In this document: in pieces, positions 15,824 to 24,724 of the stretch
How the letters are laid out: every line of letters begins with the position of its first letter
Position numbering within the stretch: position 1 is the stretch's first letter
Source: Candidatus Geocrenenecus huangii
Lineage (GTDB): Archaea > Thermoproteota > Nitrososphaeria_A > Caldarchaeales > Wolframiiraptoraceae
NCBI GenBank assembly: GCA_023268155.1
Contig: JALNKM010000006.1
Location: 30,193 to 94,192, forward strand
Direction of reading: 5' to 3'
DNA length: 64,000 nt
Translations under genes and position numbers: made by a program
The notes under the pieces: model-generated
What the model saw: only the letters and a program-made list of their open reading frames with translations
Databases searched by the model: none
What the model was told of the DNA's origin: nothing

Positions 15824-16378
15824 ATGAGGATTGCAGTAGACCTAGATGGTGTTCTAGCAAACTCTATGAAGACCTGGCTCAAGATATGGTATCAAAGAAC
15901 AGGCCAGCTTATAGAATTCGAAGAGTTAACTGATTGGTTCTTCTGGAGGAAGCTCAACATCGACGAAGAAACTTTCATAGGAATATTGAATACCGCATGG
16001 GCAAGATGGATCGAGATACCTCCGACAGAAGATAATATTGGTGAGAAGGTTCGTAGACTGAAGATTCTGGGAAATGTAGATATAGTTACGGCCAGACCTA
16101 GAAATACTGAAAAATACGCTATAAGATGGTTAAACTATCACAGGATACCCTTCGATAAATACGTATGGACTCAGAACAGCATGGCTAAAGTAAGACTCGG
16201 TTATGACGTATACATTGATGATTCGCCTAGCATGATCGAGGTCTTAGAAAATACGGGTAAGGTCCTCCTACTATACGCTCAACCATGGAATAGAAACATT
16301 CAAGAGAAAGAAAACGTGAAGATGATTAATAATCTAGATGAAGCATACTCGTTCCTAAGAGAGAAAAAGAGTTTTTAG
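15824..16378 (+). CDS. HAD-family 5'-nucleotidase-like phosphatase
   Basis: 184 aa. The N-terminus MRIAVDLDGVLANSMKTW carries the DxDG catalytic motif of HAD phosphatases; VTARP (about 87-91) is motif II and GYDVYIDDSP (about 125-134) motif III/IV. The pattern and length fit the deoxyribonucleotidase-like NT5C branch. Substrate unknown. It starts 12 nt after the Fap7-like gene with a GGAGAT-type ribosome site, so it is in the same operon. Confidence 0.8.
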   Translation: MRIAVDLDGVLANSMKTWLKIWYQRTGQLIEFEELTDWFFWRKLNIDEETFIGILNTAWARWIEIPPTEDNIGEKVRRLKILGNVDIVTARPRNTEKYAIRWLNYHRIPFDKYVWTQNSMAKVRLGYDVYIDDSPSMIEVLENTGKVLLLYAQPWNRNIQEKENVKMINNLDEAYSFLREKKSF

Positions 16379-16404
16379 GTTGATTTAGAAACTATATCCG
16401 AGAA

Positions 16405-16911
16405 TTGAAAGCAAGCTATCTGAGCAAGAAGGAAACATTAAAGCTTCTAGAAAAACTTGAAGAACTATCTTGGTTTAAACCGTTTCTAGATAAGAAGGTC
16501 AAGAATGTATTCAGGATAGAGGCTGAAGATGCAACATTTTACAAAATCCAGAAGATACTTTTGGTCGAGAAGTCTGGACTGATCTTCCCCACTCTGATAG
16601 AACAATATAGTGGAGACGTTCTACATAGTATGCCATACATCGTTGTGGACATGGGTGCAGTGTCACACATAGTTAACGGTGCTGATATTATGAGACCAGG
16701 CGTAAGAGAAGTATTCGGGGTCTTCAACGAAGACGATATATTGGTCGTTAAAGATGAGAAGAATAAGAAGCCTATCGCGATTGCTCGATGTCTAGTGAAC
16801 CATGAGGGATTCAAATCGATGTCCAGAGGCAAAGTTGCTGAGAACATTCATCACATAGATGACAAGTTGTGGAAGATGATACGTCAGTACAAAGAATTGA
16901 TTGAACGTTAA
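16405..16911 (+). CDS. PUA-domain RNA-binding protein, MCT-1/Tma20-like
   Basis: 168 aa. N-terminal helical domain (about 1-80) and a C-terminal PUA domain (about 81-160: MPYIVVDMGAVSHIVNGADI, MRPGVREVFGVFNEDDILVV, PIAIARC). This order is that of MCT-1/Tma20 and the archaeal homologues that act in translation initiation or recycling. It follows the HAD gene and the Fap7-like ribosome maturation gene, matching a translation role. TTG 16405 is used as start; there is no closer alternative. Confidence 0.8.
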   Translation: MKASYLSKKETLKLLEKLEELSWFKPFLDKKVKNVFRIEAEDATFYKIQKILLVEKSGLIFPTLIEQYSGDVLHSMPYIVVDMGAVSHIVNGADIMRPGVREVFGVFNEDDILVVKDEKNKKPIAIARCLVNHEGFKSMSRGKVAENIHHIDDKLWKMIRQYKELIER

Positions 16912-16986
16912 TGTAGGGTTTGTATCTTTTTGTACGATACCTCTACAAAGTCAAGAGTTATTAATCTGTGCAACCATGTTGTTATC

Positions 16987-18354
16987 ATGCCTAGATTGGC
17001 CATAACGGTTATAATGGTCTTCACACTAGCACTAATCGTTGCAACTCCCGCAAATGGAGAAGCATACACCGCAATACTGCAAGATGAAAATCTTAGGATT
17101 TCACTATATTATCCTCCAGAAGTAAAGATAAATTCTTGCTATAATTTTAGATTTGAGGCTCAAGCCTTTGAGTCACTAACAATAGGTGAGATTAGATTAA
17201 AAGTAAAGATGTATAGAAATGGTGTAACGGAAACTCTCCATGATAGTATACTTGTCGATGATACTGCGGTTGGAAGTGGGTGGACGTTCAGCAAGAACAT
17301 CGTTGTATGTATTCCTACACCGAGGAGACCTGACCCATTCCTAGAAGCAGAGATATATGCAAGCTACACTCTAGACAGTGGAGATACGAAGACATTATCA
17401 ACAGAATGGTATATGTCTACCGTTAGAACGAAGACATATGATGAATTATTGTCAGAACTTGATGAAACGAAGAAGAAGATTAAATATCTTGAGGATAGGG
17501 TTAGAGACCTCGAAGACGATATAGAAGAGTTGGAGGAAAGATTATCTAATATGTCTAGGAGCTATAACGAGCTGTTAACAGATTATAAAGCTTTACAGAA
17601 GAGTTTTCAGAGGCTCCAAGATGATTATGGCTCTTTACAGCAAAAGTACATTGGACTTCAAGATGAGTATAAGAATTTAAGCGAAGAATACAGGAAACTG
17701 TTAATCGATTATGAGAAGCTCAGAACGCTCTACGAAAAATTAATAGATGAAAATAAACAACTTCAATCAAACTATAATTCTCTTAGAGAAGACTATATCT
17801 CATTAACGAAAGAATACTACAGTCTTCAGGGAGTCCACCAAGACCTGACAGAAAGATACAATGATCTAACGAGCAGGTATGAGCTGAATATTGAGACTAT
17901 AGGTCAACTCCAATCAACTATAGATGGTCTGGAGAAAACTATTAGAGAAAAAGATGAAAAAATAAATGAACTCAACTTGATCTACTCTTCGACGGCGAGC
18001 GAGAATACGTTGACTAAGAGTATACTCTATGCTCAAACTGCGGCTGTAGTTGGAGTGGGAGCAGGCATATACATTATGAGTTTGAGGAGAAGGAAGTCGG
18101 CTCAACCATCGACTGGATTTTCTTCTCAGCCTCCGGTGCCTCCTCCTCCAACCACCCCTCTAAAGGAGGAGGTGAAAAACTCTGGGAATGGTAGAGTTCA
18201 GAAGATTCTCTCCGGCAGAAGGATAACCTTACCTAGAGATGCTCTAGAAAAGTTAAACATTAACGAGGGTGGAAAAGTAGTTGTGGAAGTATATGATGAT
18301 TACGTTAAGATAATGCCGGTAAAAGGAGAAATACAAGAAAATAACAATAACTAG
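16987..18354 (+). CDS. Membrane protein: extracellular coiled coil plus cytoplasmic AbrB domain
   Basis: About 455 aa from ATG 16987, chosen because it starts a signal peptide (MPRLAITVIMVFTLALIVAT, cleavage near NGEA). Then a beta-rich domain (to about residue 150), a long coiled coil (about 160-345, heptads such as YEKLRTLYEKLIDENKQLQ), one membrane helix (about 350-372, TAAVVGVGAGIYIMSL), a proline-rich linker (PPVPPPPTTP) and a C-terminal AbrB/SpoVT-type swapped-hairpin domain (KILSGRRITLPRDALEKLNI then GGKVVVEVYDDYVKIMPV). Topology puts coiled coil outside and AbrB inside. The union of a surface stalk with a DNA-binding-type domain is unusual; role unknown. Confidence 0.75.
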   Translation: MPRLAITVIMVFTLALIVATPANGEAYTAILQDENLRISLYYPPEVKINSCYNFRFEAQAFESLTIGEIRLKVKMYRNGVTETLHDSILVDDTAVGSGWTFSKNIVVCIPTPRRPDPFLEAEIYASYTLDSGDTKTLSTEWYMSTVRTKTYDELLSELDETKKKIKYLEDRVRDLEDDIEELEERLSNMSRSYNELLTDYKALQKSFQRLQDDYGSLQQKYIGLQDEYKNLSEEYRKLLIDYEKLRTLYEKLIDENKQLQSNYNSLREDYISLTKEYYSLQGVHQDLTERYNDLTSRYELNIETIGQLQSTIDGLEKTIREKDEKINELNLIYSSTASENTLTKSILYAQTAAVVGVGAGIYIMSLRRRKSAQPSTGFSSQPPVPPPPTTPLKEEVKNSGNGRVQKILSGRRITLPRDALEKLNINEGGKVVVEVYDDYVKIMPVKGEIQENNNN

Positions 18355-18370
18355 ATAAGTGTAGTAAACC

Positions 18371-18514
18371 ATGATGGAGATGGTGAGAAGGATATATTCT
18401 TTAACAATTCCAGAAGAATTCTTGTTAAAGATTTCAGAGAACATCTACAAGTTTATAGAAGCTTCGAAGATTCTAGAATACGACTTCGTTGAAGACAATG
18501 TTCCAGAAGAGTGA
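18371..18514 (+). CDS. Mini GatC-like subunit (47 aa)
   Basis: 47 aa starting MMEMVRRIYSLTIPEEFLLK and ending VEDNVPEE. Its stop overlaps the GTG start of the amidase gene as GTGA, implying translational coupling. GatC proteins are short, with one or two helices and a late L-x-E/D-D-x-P-like segment; the tail here resembles that (FVEDNVPEE). It is about half the usual length. Assignment to GatC is inference from position, size and this weak pattern. Confidence 0.5.
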   Translation: MMEMVRRIYSLTIPEEFLLKISENIYKFIEASKILEYDFVEDNVPEE

Positions 18515-19899
18515 GGAAAATGGTGGACTTAGCTAAGACGAGTATTAGAGGAATCCATCGAGAGGTAAGAAGCTTGAGGATAAAGCCTACAAAGATCATT
18601 GAAGAGTGTTTGAGGAGAATCCATAGATTAAATGACGCGTTAAGAATCTTCATACACCTGTCGGAAGAAGCAATTAAACATGCCGAGTATCTTGAGAAGG
18701 AGCTGGAAGAAGGAAAATGTAGAAGCGAGCTACATGGATTACCTATAGCTGTAAAAGATGCTTTCTATACTTATGATATGCCGACGACGGGCGGGTCAAT
18801 AATACTAAAAGACTACAAACCACCTAAAGATGCAGAAGTAGTCCGTAAATTAAGAGATGCTGGAGCAATCATAATAGGGAAAACCAATATGCATGAATTC
18901 GCTTTCGGTGTAACGAACAAGAATCCACACTACGGAGTTACTAGGAACCCGTGGAGTATAGATAGAATAAGTGGAGGATCAAGTGGAGGCTCAGCTGTAG
19001 CGGTCTCCGTAGGAGTATGTATCGGAGGTCTCGGAACAGATACGGCAGGCTCTATCAGGATACCTTCAGCACTCTGCGGTGTAGTGGGATATAAACCATC
19101 CAACGGTCTTCTAAGTCTTGACGGGGTAATACCGCTATCCCACTCTCTGGATACAGTCGGTCCAATAGTGAAGACGGTAGACGACGTGTCAATCACGTTG
19201 AATATTATGACAGGCAAGGTATTAACATCCCAGGAACGAGTAAGTGAATATGAAGATAGAGAGCTGAGACTTGGATTACCTAGAAAACTCATTGAAGAAT
19301 GGGTTTCTGATGAGGTCGAAGAAGTATTCTGGAGATCTATTGGCAAAATTACTTCGAGGTCTAATTGTAGGATTGTTGATATAGAGATTGAATGGTTTAA
19401 GACTATCTCTGATGCAAGATATATTATAGTGCTTTCTGAGTCTGCGGCATTCCATCTAAAGTGGCTTAGGAATAGGTGGAGCGAATATGATCCAGATGTT
19501 AGAGATAGGATATTGGGAGGCTTATTCATAACTGCGCCAGTGTATATTCAAGCTCAAATGATTAGGAAATCTTTAAAGAGGAAATTCCTAAAGATGATGA
19601 AGAACCTGGATGCGGTAATTCTACCAACTGTTCCTATTGAGGCACCCAGAGTAGAAGATGAAGAACTAATCGTAAAGAATAAGAAGATAGGTGTTAGACG
19701 TGCATTACTCTTCTTGACGGAGTGCTTCAACTCTCTAGGAACGCCAGCGATAACTATTCCCTGCGGGTTAACAAAAGGCAATCTACCAGTAGGATTACAA
19801 ATAGCAACTAAACCATACGAAGATACTCAACTTCTAGAGATAGCGGAAAGATTCGAAGGGGTGCTTGGGAGGCTACCCGAGCCCCCGATAATCCGCTAA
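18511..19899 (+). CDS. gatA: Amidase-signature enzyme, GatA-like
   Basis: 462 aa. Full amidase-signature core: Lys82 in PIAVKDAF, cis-Ser157 in SGGSSGGSA and nucleophile Ser181 in GTDTAGSIRIP; the spacings (75 and 99 residues) match GatA. In archaea with GatDE for Gln-tRNA, a GatCAB enzyme normally forms Asn-tRNA(Asn), so this is probably its glutaminase subunit. No gatB is in the window. A general amidase cannot be excluded. GTG 18511 overlaps the small upstream gene; ATG 18520 is the other possible start. Confidence 0.8.
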   Translation: MRKMVDLAKTSIRGIHREVRSLRIKPTKIIEECLRRIHRLNDALRIFIHLSEEAIKHAEYLEKELEEGKCRSELHGLPIAVKDAFYTYDMPTTGGSIILKDYKPPKDAEVVRKLRDAGAIIIGKTNMHEFAFGVTNKNPHYGVTRNPWSIDRISGGSSGGSAVAVSVGVCIGGLGTDTAGSIRIPSALCGVVGYKPSNGLLSLDGVIPLSHSLDTVGPIVKTVDDVSITLNIMTGKVLTSQERVSEYEDRELRLGLPRKLIEEWVSDEVEEVFWRSIGKITSRSNCRIVDIEIEWFKTISDARYIIVLSESAAFHLKWLRNRWSEYDPDVRDRILGGLFITAPVYIQAQMIRKSLKRKFLKMMKNLDAVILPTVPIEAPRVEDEELIVKNKKIGVRRALLFLTECFNSLGTPAITIPCGLTKGNLPVGLQIATKPYEDTQLLEIAERFEGVLGRLPEPPIIR

Positions 19900-19922
19900 T
19901 AAATAACCATGTATGTGGACAA

Positions 19923-20528
19923 ATGGGAGTAGAGATATCATGCTTATATATTCGAGAGGTTAGGCTCAAGATAATGGTTGAGCTCCCACCAGGGCAGATG
20001 ACTGCAAAAAGATGGAATATCTACGGTGCTTTAGGCACCCCTAAAGTAAACATAGATAACTGGCGTTTGAAAATCTCTGGATGCGTACACAACCCAATTG
20101 AACTTACCTACCAAGATCTTCTATCTCTAGAACAGACTAAAGTCAGAGGAGGTTTTCACTGCGTTGAGGGTTGGAGTATAATAGACGTATTGTGGGAAGG
20201 CGTAAAGATTAAGACTATCGCTGAGAAAGTATCATATCTCCAAGATTCTAAGTGGATGATCTTTAGAGGTGTTGAAGGATACTCTGCACCCGTACCAGTC
20301 GAATATGCTCTAAGCGAAGACTCTATCATAGCCATAAAGATGAACGGTAGACCTCTACCACTTGAGCATGGTTTTCCAGCACGTCCAATAATTCCAAGAC
20401 TATATGCATGGAAGAGTGTAAAATGGTTGACGGAGATAGTCTTCAATCAAACATACGTTGATGGATACTGGGAGGCAAGAGGCTACCATCCAAGAGGAGA
20501 TGTATGGCTAGAAGAAAGAAGAAAATAA
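19923..20528 (+). CDS. Molybdopterin-dependent oxidoreductase, sulfite-oxidase-like fold
   Basis: 201 aa. Matches the sulfite oxidase/MsrP (YedY) catalytic domain: LPPGQ opening, WRLKISGCVHNPIELTYQDL, the molybdenum-ligand Cys in FHCVEGWS (about residue 78), DGxx-like VEGYSAPVPVEYAL, GFPARPIIPRLYAWKSVKW and GYWEARGYHPRGDVW. No signal peptide, so cytoplasmic, unlike bacterial MsrP, and no heme or dimerisation domain. Substrate unknown. TATA-like TAATAAATAA at about 19896-19905 supports ATG 19923 as a near-leaderless start. It would use the molybdenum cofactor made with MoaA and MobA/B encoded elsewhere here. Confidence 0.88.
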   Translation: MGVEISCLYIREVRLKIMVELPPGQMTAKRWNIYGALGTPKVNIDNWRLKISGCVHNPIELTYQDLLSLEQTKVRGGFHCVEGWSIIDVLWEGVKIKTIAEKVSYLQDSKWMIFRGVEGYSAPVPVEYALSEDSIIAIKMNGRPLPLEHGFPARPIIPRLYAWKSVKWLTEIVFNQTYVDGYWEARGYHPRGDVWLEERRK

Positions 20529-20966
20529 CCTAAAAAACTTCTCGGCTGATAAACCATTCGAAACTCTACAACTTACATTCAGGCTTCTTTCTCAAATCAT
20601 CTTACGAGTTTAACCTTCATAACGCTTAGGCCTCATGTAAGTGCAGATTATACCGCGTCTTCGGGCCTCTATACTTCTTAATTCTATCAGGGAATAGTGA
20701 TAGAGGAACTTCCATTATACAGTTTAGAAATAGTAGTAGGTCAGTATTCCTTAAGCGTTTCGTCGTTATTTGAGATTGGCGGGATTTCTATCTATTCGGC
20801 TCTGAAAGTGTATACGTCTTTGAATATTTAGAATTTGTATAGTTTGGAGTAATGTAGGGTTGGGCCAAGGATATGATTGTAACTATCAGCGCTATCTCTA
20901 TTTTAAAGATGCTGATAGGCGAATACAGAAAAATAAATATTGTGGGACTTATACTCATTCATTGTC
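20529..20966. other. Intergenic stretch without recognised genes
   Basis: About 440 bp. I see no convincing reading frame on either strand. One hairpin stands out: TCTATCA/TGATAGA (20683-20704), a 7-bp stem with an 8-nt loop. A TATA-like AATAAATAT at 20932-20940 serves the following gene. No box C/D pair or tRNA was found. Confidence 0.6.
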
Positions 20967-21200
20967 TTGAGCTCTCGCAAAGTTGATAGACCGAAATTAG
21001 TAGACCATAGACATTGCAAGATTTGTGCTAGAGCAATCCCTCCAGGTGAGGAATTTTGTTCAGATAAGTGTAGGCAGGTTTTCGAAGATTATAAGAAGAG
21101 AGAGAAAAGAGGCCGTTACCTATTCTACATAGTATACGGGATACTGATGGTGGCACTGCTACTCCTCTTCATCTTAAGACCACTACCATCTCCAGCCTAA
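20967..21200 (+). CDS. DUF2116-like zinc-ribbon membrane protein
   Basis: About 77 aa. Zinc-ribbon pattern HCKICARAIPPGEEFCSDKC (about residues 16-35) followed by a charged helix and one C-terminal membrane segment (FYIVYGILMVALLLLFIL). Such proteins are widespread and uncharacterised in archaea. The internal TTG at 20967 (MSSRKVDRPK) is preferred because a TATA box at 20932-20940 lies about 30 nt upstream; a TTG at 20940 would sit inside that box. It overlaps the convergent carS gene by 4 bp. Confidence 0.75.
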   Translation: MSSRKVDRPKLVDHRHCKICARAIPPGEEFCSDKCRQVFEDYKKREKRGRYLFYIVYGILMVALLLLFILRPLPSPA

Positions 21201-21724
21201 TATGGTCTATCCTTAAGACGTAAGAAATATGCTATATAATTGGTAGACAAATGTAGGAAGAACGTTATTACTAGTAGGGCAGCGAAAGTGTCTAGGCTAG
21301 CCCATGCGGGTAAACCGTAGAGTATGTACGAGAAGAATAATGAAGATATTAGGAAGCCTAATTGATCTAGTGGGGGGAGCGGTCTCCCCCTCTCTAACCC
21401 GATTCTTCTTTTTACGAAAGATCCCAAGATGTCTCCGATCATGGCTCCTATACTCAATACCAGTGGCTGGAATACGTTGCGGAAAATATCCATCAAAAAA
21501 TATATTGGTATACCTGATAATGCTCCAACGAGAATTCCAGATATAAGTCCTTCAACTGTTTTACCATCTCCTAAGATCCGTTTATTATCCCAAGCATACA
21601 TTCCCCTATCCAGCGGTGTTGACCTACCGATAATTTTCACCGAGATAACGGGCGTAGCATTTGCTATATAGGCAGGTAGAACAAAGATCATCGCCTCTAA
21701 CAGACGACTATAGAATTCTATCAA
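21197..21724 (-). CDS. carS: CDP-archaeol synthase
   Basis: 175 aa integral membrane enzyme that joins CTP and the unsaturated archaeol phosphate in archaeal lipid synthesis. Family marks: AYIANATPVISV, the LDRGMYAWDNKRILGDGKT stretch with the GDGKT motif (about 52-56), GAMIGDILGSFVKRRIGLER and GRPLPPLDQLGF. Several membrane helices and normal length (~175 aa). Single gene, convergent with the zinc-ribbon membrane gene. Confidence 0.93.
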   Translation of the reverse strand: MIEFYSRLLEAMIFVLPAYIANATPVISVKIIGRSTPLDRGMYAWDNKRILGDGKTVEGLISGILVGALSGIPIYFLMDIFRNVFQPLVLSIGAMIGDILGSFVKRRIGLERGRPLPPLDQLGFLISSLFFSYILYGLPAWASLDTFAALLVITFFLHLSTNYIAYFLRLKDRPY

Positions 21725-21866
21725 TCCAATAGACAGAAGTCAATCTCTAATTTTAGTGTTTTCCGAAATTTCCTAAATTGTTAACTAACTACTAAATGTC
21801 ATATATGTGTCCTACTATGATGTAAAGACTTAATTAGGGATTTATACTGTTAGAAATGATGGGACT

Positions 21867-22298
21867 ATGCACCTGTTTAAAGATTACGAGATAGACTTCA
21901 TAAGTAAGGCTAGAGTTATGAGGTTTGCTTCTATTACTGAGGAGAACTACCCCCACGTTGTTCCATTATGCCATGTTTACTATAATGGATGCATATATGC
22001 TGTTACAGACTATGGTACAAAGAAGCTTGAAAACATAAAACATAATAACCGTGTAGCGGTAATCATCGATGAGTATTATGAGCCTTGGGGAAAGAATAAA
22101 GGAATCATGATTCAGGGTAAAGCAGAGATACTTGAAGGTGGTGATGAGTTTAAGAAGGTGGCGGAACTTCTTACAAAAAAGTTTCCATACTATAAGGATG
22201 AGCCATATGGTCCAATAATTGAAGGAGAGGCTCCGATCGTAAAGATTATCCCTGAGAAAGCAGTTAGCTGGGGGTTGAAACCAAAACGAAGAAGATAG
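21867..22298 (+). CDS. Pyridoxamine 5'-phosphate oxidase-like flavin-binding protein
   Basis: 143 aa. Split-barrel flavin-binding fold: opening ISKARVMRFASITEENYPHV, then VVPLCHVYYNGCIYAVTDYG, KKLENIKHNNRVAVIIDEY and a C-terminal IVKIIPEKAVSWG. Members bind FMN or F420 and reduce small molecules; the specific cofactor and substrate are not readable here. Single gene upstream of cdvB, 94 bp apart. Confidence 0.78.
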   Translation: MHLFKDYEIDFISKARVMRFASITEENYPHVVPLCHVYYNGCIYAVTDYGTKKLENIKHNNRVAVIIDEYYEPWGKNKGIMIQGKAEILEGGDEFKKVAELLTKKFPYYKDEPYGPIIEGEAPIVKIIPEKAVSWGLKPKRRR

Positions 22299-22392
22299 AA
22301 TCTTCAGGTATCTCTCTGGAGAATACCTGCTGAATAACCTGAGAAACTATTATGGGAAGGTTTATCATATCGTATAACGAGCAGAAGTAAGG

Positions 22393-22962
22393 ATGTGGAC
22401 ATTATTTAAGAAGAAGAAAGACGTTAAGGTTGTTCAACCATTGTCTAAAAAGATAGATGATGCAGTAGCTAGGCTAGAAGTTGTTAGGAATAGACTAAAT
22501 AATAGAGTTAAAGTTCTCGAAGCGAGGAGTAAGGAGATCTTTGAAGCCGTAGTCAAGGCACAAGCGGAAAGAGATAAGGATAGAGCAGTATTATATGCTA
22601 ATGAGTTAGCGGAATTAAGAAAAATGCTTAGAAAAGCAATACATAGCGAGTTATCATTAATGGGTGTAGTTCATAGACTACAAACAGTCAGAGACTTTGA
22701 CGAACTAGCAGATGTCCTCGCCCCACTTAGAGAGATCTTGATCCAAGTCAGCGGAGACGTCAGGGGAGTAGCACCCGAGCTATCTGAAAACCTAAGAAAC
22801 ATTACAGATACATTTGATGAGGTATCAGTAGAGCTTGGAACATTCCCCGAGATAGTTGGCGCAGGTCCATCGGTCAGCGATGAGGCGGAAAAGATACTGG
22901 CTGAAGCTAGCGCAATCGCTGCTGAGAGATCGAAATCAAAGTTAAGCGAAGTAGAAATCTAG
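22393..22962 (+). CDS. cdvB: ESCRT-III/Snf7-family protein (CdvB or paralogue)
   Basis: 189 aa. Basic N-terminal start MWTLFKKKKDVKVVQPLSKK followed by the long alpha1/alpha2 hairpin of Snf7/Vps24-like proteins (about 10-100, IDDAVARLEVVRNRLNNRVK) and acidic C-terminal helices. In Thermoproteota and relatives these polymers constrict the membrane in division. It lacks a clear C-terminal winged helix and MIM2 proline-rich motif, so it may be a CdvB1/B2-type paralogue. cdvA and the Vps4-like cdvC are not in the window. It ends overlapping the convergent nfi gene by 4 bp. Confidence 0.82.
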   Translation: MWTLFKKKKDVKVVQPLSKKIDDAVARLEVVRNRLNNRVKVLEARSKEIFEAVVKAQAERDKDRAVLYANELAELRKMLRKAIHSELSLMGVVHRLQTVRDFDELADVLAPLREILIQVSGDVRGVAPELSENLRNITDTFDEVSVELGTFPEIVGAGPSVSDEAEKILAEASAIAAERSKSKLSEVEI

Positions 22963-23600
22963 CAGCCAACTTCATTAATCTTTTTTCTGGCTAATCTATC
23001 AGCTAACTCTAGAGGCTTCGGGTAACCTCCCATAATATTGATTATCTCAGGGATCTCTTCTACCCTAACCTTATATCCTGGGCTGGCATAGAATCTTCTC
23101 TTATTTTTAAACCAGAAACCCAGTATCCTCCCCTCGAGATATACTGGCCCCTTACATCCTTCCCCTGCCTCCTCTCCAACTAGAAGTTTCTTAGCTAAAC
23201 CCAAAGTTGGTTTATCGAGTATGAATCCTACAATTACGGCTAATCCAGCCTTTCTAGGATGAAGTATGCCGTGGCCATCCACTACAAGTAGATCCCATAT
23301 GTGCTCTCTGCTTATCTTTTCAACGACCTCGATAATTGAGGGGGCCTCCCTCATAAATAATAGACCAGGAATATACTCATAGGTAGGTTTACTCAATACT
23401 TGAGCTACAGAGATGATCTCTTCACTTTTTAGACTCCACAAAACGCCTACTGTAATCATTAATTCTCCTTTATATGCTGAATCAACGGCTAAAACGGTCT
23501 CGACTCTATGAGCATCTAAACCTGACGATAAATCTATGCTTCTAGATATAGCTATCTGCAATTTCTCTAGGAACTTGTTAAGTAGAAAAGCCGACTCCAT
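22959..23600 (-). CDS. nfi: Endonuclease V
   Basis: 213 aa. Cuts DNA or RNA near deoxyinosine/inosine in deamination repair. Motifs: AVDSAYKG (about 34-41, catalytic Asp), YEYIPGLLFMREAP (catalytic Glu), LVVDGHGILHPRKAGLA (second Asp and His) and the GLAKKLLVGE helix. Fits a thermophile under deamination stress. The start ATG is 23600. Confidence 0.93.
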   Translation of the reverse strand: MESAFLLNKFLEKLQIAISRSIDLSSGLDAHRVETVLAVDSAYKGELMITVGVLWSLKSEEIISVAQVLSKPTYEYIPGLLFMREAPSIIEVVEKISREHIWDLLVVDGHGILHPRKAGLAVIVGFILDKPTLGLAKKLLVGEEAGEGCKGPVYLEGRILGFWFKNKRRFYASPGYKVRVEEIPEIINIMGGYPKPLELADRLARKKINEVGC

Positions 23601-23710
23601 GTAGTTTTCATCCCCGGCATCTATGGAGAGATTAAAACTTCAACCTAGATTAACTTATACTAGTGGATAAATATTGTTTTTAAGCTAGGTTGAGCTAGTT
23701 ACTAAATAGA

Positions 23711-24712
23711 ATGTATAGGATCGACTTCGAAAAGCTTGATGAATGGATAAGAGAAAACAATATACAGAAGGTATTGATACAGGCACCTCTAGGTCTTAGA
23801 TTGCAGCTTCCACTAATTGTAAAGTATTTGAGAGAAAAGAAGATCAAACCGATAATCTCCACAGGGAAATGTTGGGGTGCATGCGATGTAGCTTACATGG
23901 AAGCGAAGGCGATTGGAGCCGACGGCATTATACATATGGGGCATGCGGGATTCGCAAATAACGGTGAGTTACCGGTATTTTATATGGAGTGTAGAATCAC
24001 AGACCCTAAACCATTGCTAGATATAGTTGACAAGATTCCAGAAGCAATTGGAGAAAAGAAGACAGTAGGTATCGGAGCAACGATACAGTGGATCGATTTT
24101 CTAGACTTATTCTTGGAGAAGCTTGAAGAAAAAGGTGTTAAGTGTGTAATAGGTAGGAGAAGCCACAAGACGCCTTATAGGGGGCAAGTAGTTGGATGCG
24201 AATACGCCTGTCTATGGAGTATAATCGACGAGATTGATTGTTCAATAATCATTGGTAGTAGGTTCCATGGAGTTGGAGCTTCAATAACTACTCCTAAACC
24301 TGTATACGTAGTAGACCCTGAAATGAAGAGACTATATGAAGTTAACTCTGAAGCGGAAGAAATCTTGAAACGTAGATATGCTTGGATACAAGTATTTAAG
24401 AACTCGAATAGAATAGGCGTATTAATTAGTACAAAGCCAGGGCAGAAGAAGTTCAGTACAGCCGTTAAATTAAAGAGTATTCTTGAAGAATGCGGCAAAG
24501 AAGCTGATCTTTTAACTGTTGATGAATTAAACGTTGACCAGCTCGATAACCTACCATATGAAGCGTATGTTAATACGGCGTGCCCTAGGCTCTCCATAGA
24601 AGACCAGATGAAATTCCGAAGTCCTCTACTCCTCCCATCTGAAACGCTCATAGCATGTGGAAGACTAAGATGGGAGAATACAATTTATTGTAGGAAGTAT
24701 CTTATAACTTAG
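23711..24712 (+). CDS. dph2: Diphthamide biosynthesis radical enzyme Dph2
   Basis: 333 aa. Non-canonical radical-SAM enzyme that adds the 3-amino-3-carboxypropyl group to the aEF2 histidine. Three cysteines holding the 4Fe-4S cluster are in place: GKCWGACDVA (Cys58 equivalent to Cys59 of the Pyrococcus enzyme), VGCEYACLW (about 160-168) and NTACPRLS (about 287). Length matches. First gene of a conserved archaeal set, followed 12 nt later by csl4. Confidence 0.95.
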   Translation: MYRIDFEKLDEWIRENNIQKVLIQAPLGLRLQLPLIVKYLREKKIKPIISTGKCWGACDVAYMEAKAIGADGIIHMGHAGFANNGELPVFYMECRITDPKPLLDIVDKIPEAIGEKKTVGIGATIQWIDFLDLFLEKLEEKGVKCVIGRRSHKTPYRGQVVGCEYACLWSIIDEIDCSIIIGSRFHGVGASITTPKPVYVVDPEMKRLYEVNSEAEEILKRRYAWIQVFKNSNRIGVLISTKPGQKKFSTAVKLKSILEECGKEADLLTVDELNVDQLDNLPYEAYVNTACPRLSIEDQMKFRSPLLLPSETLIACGRLRWENTIYCRKYLIT

Positions 24713-24724
24713 TGAGATAGGGGA

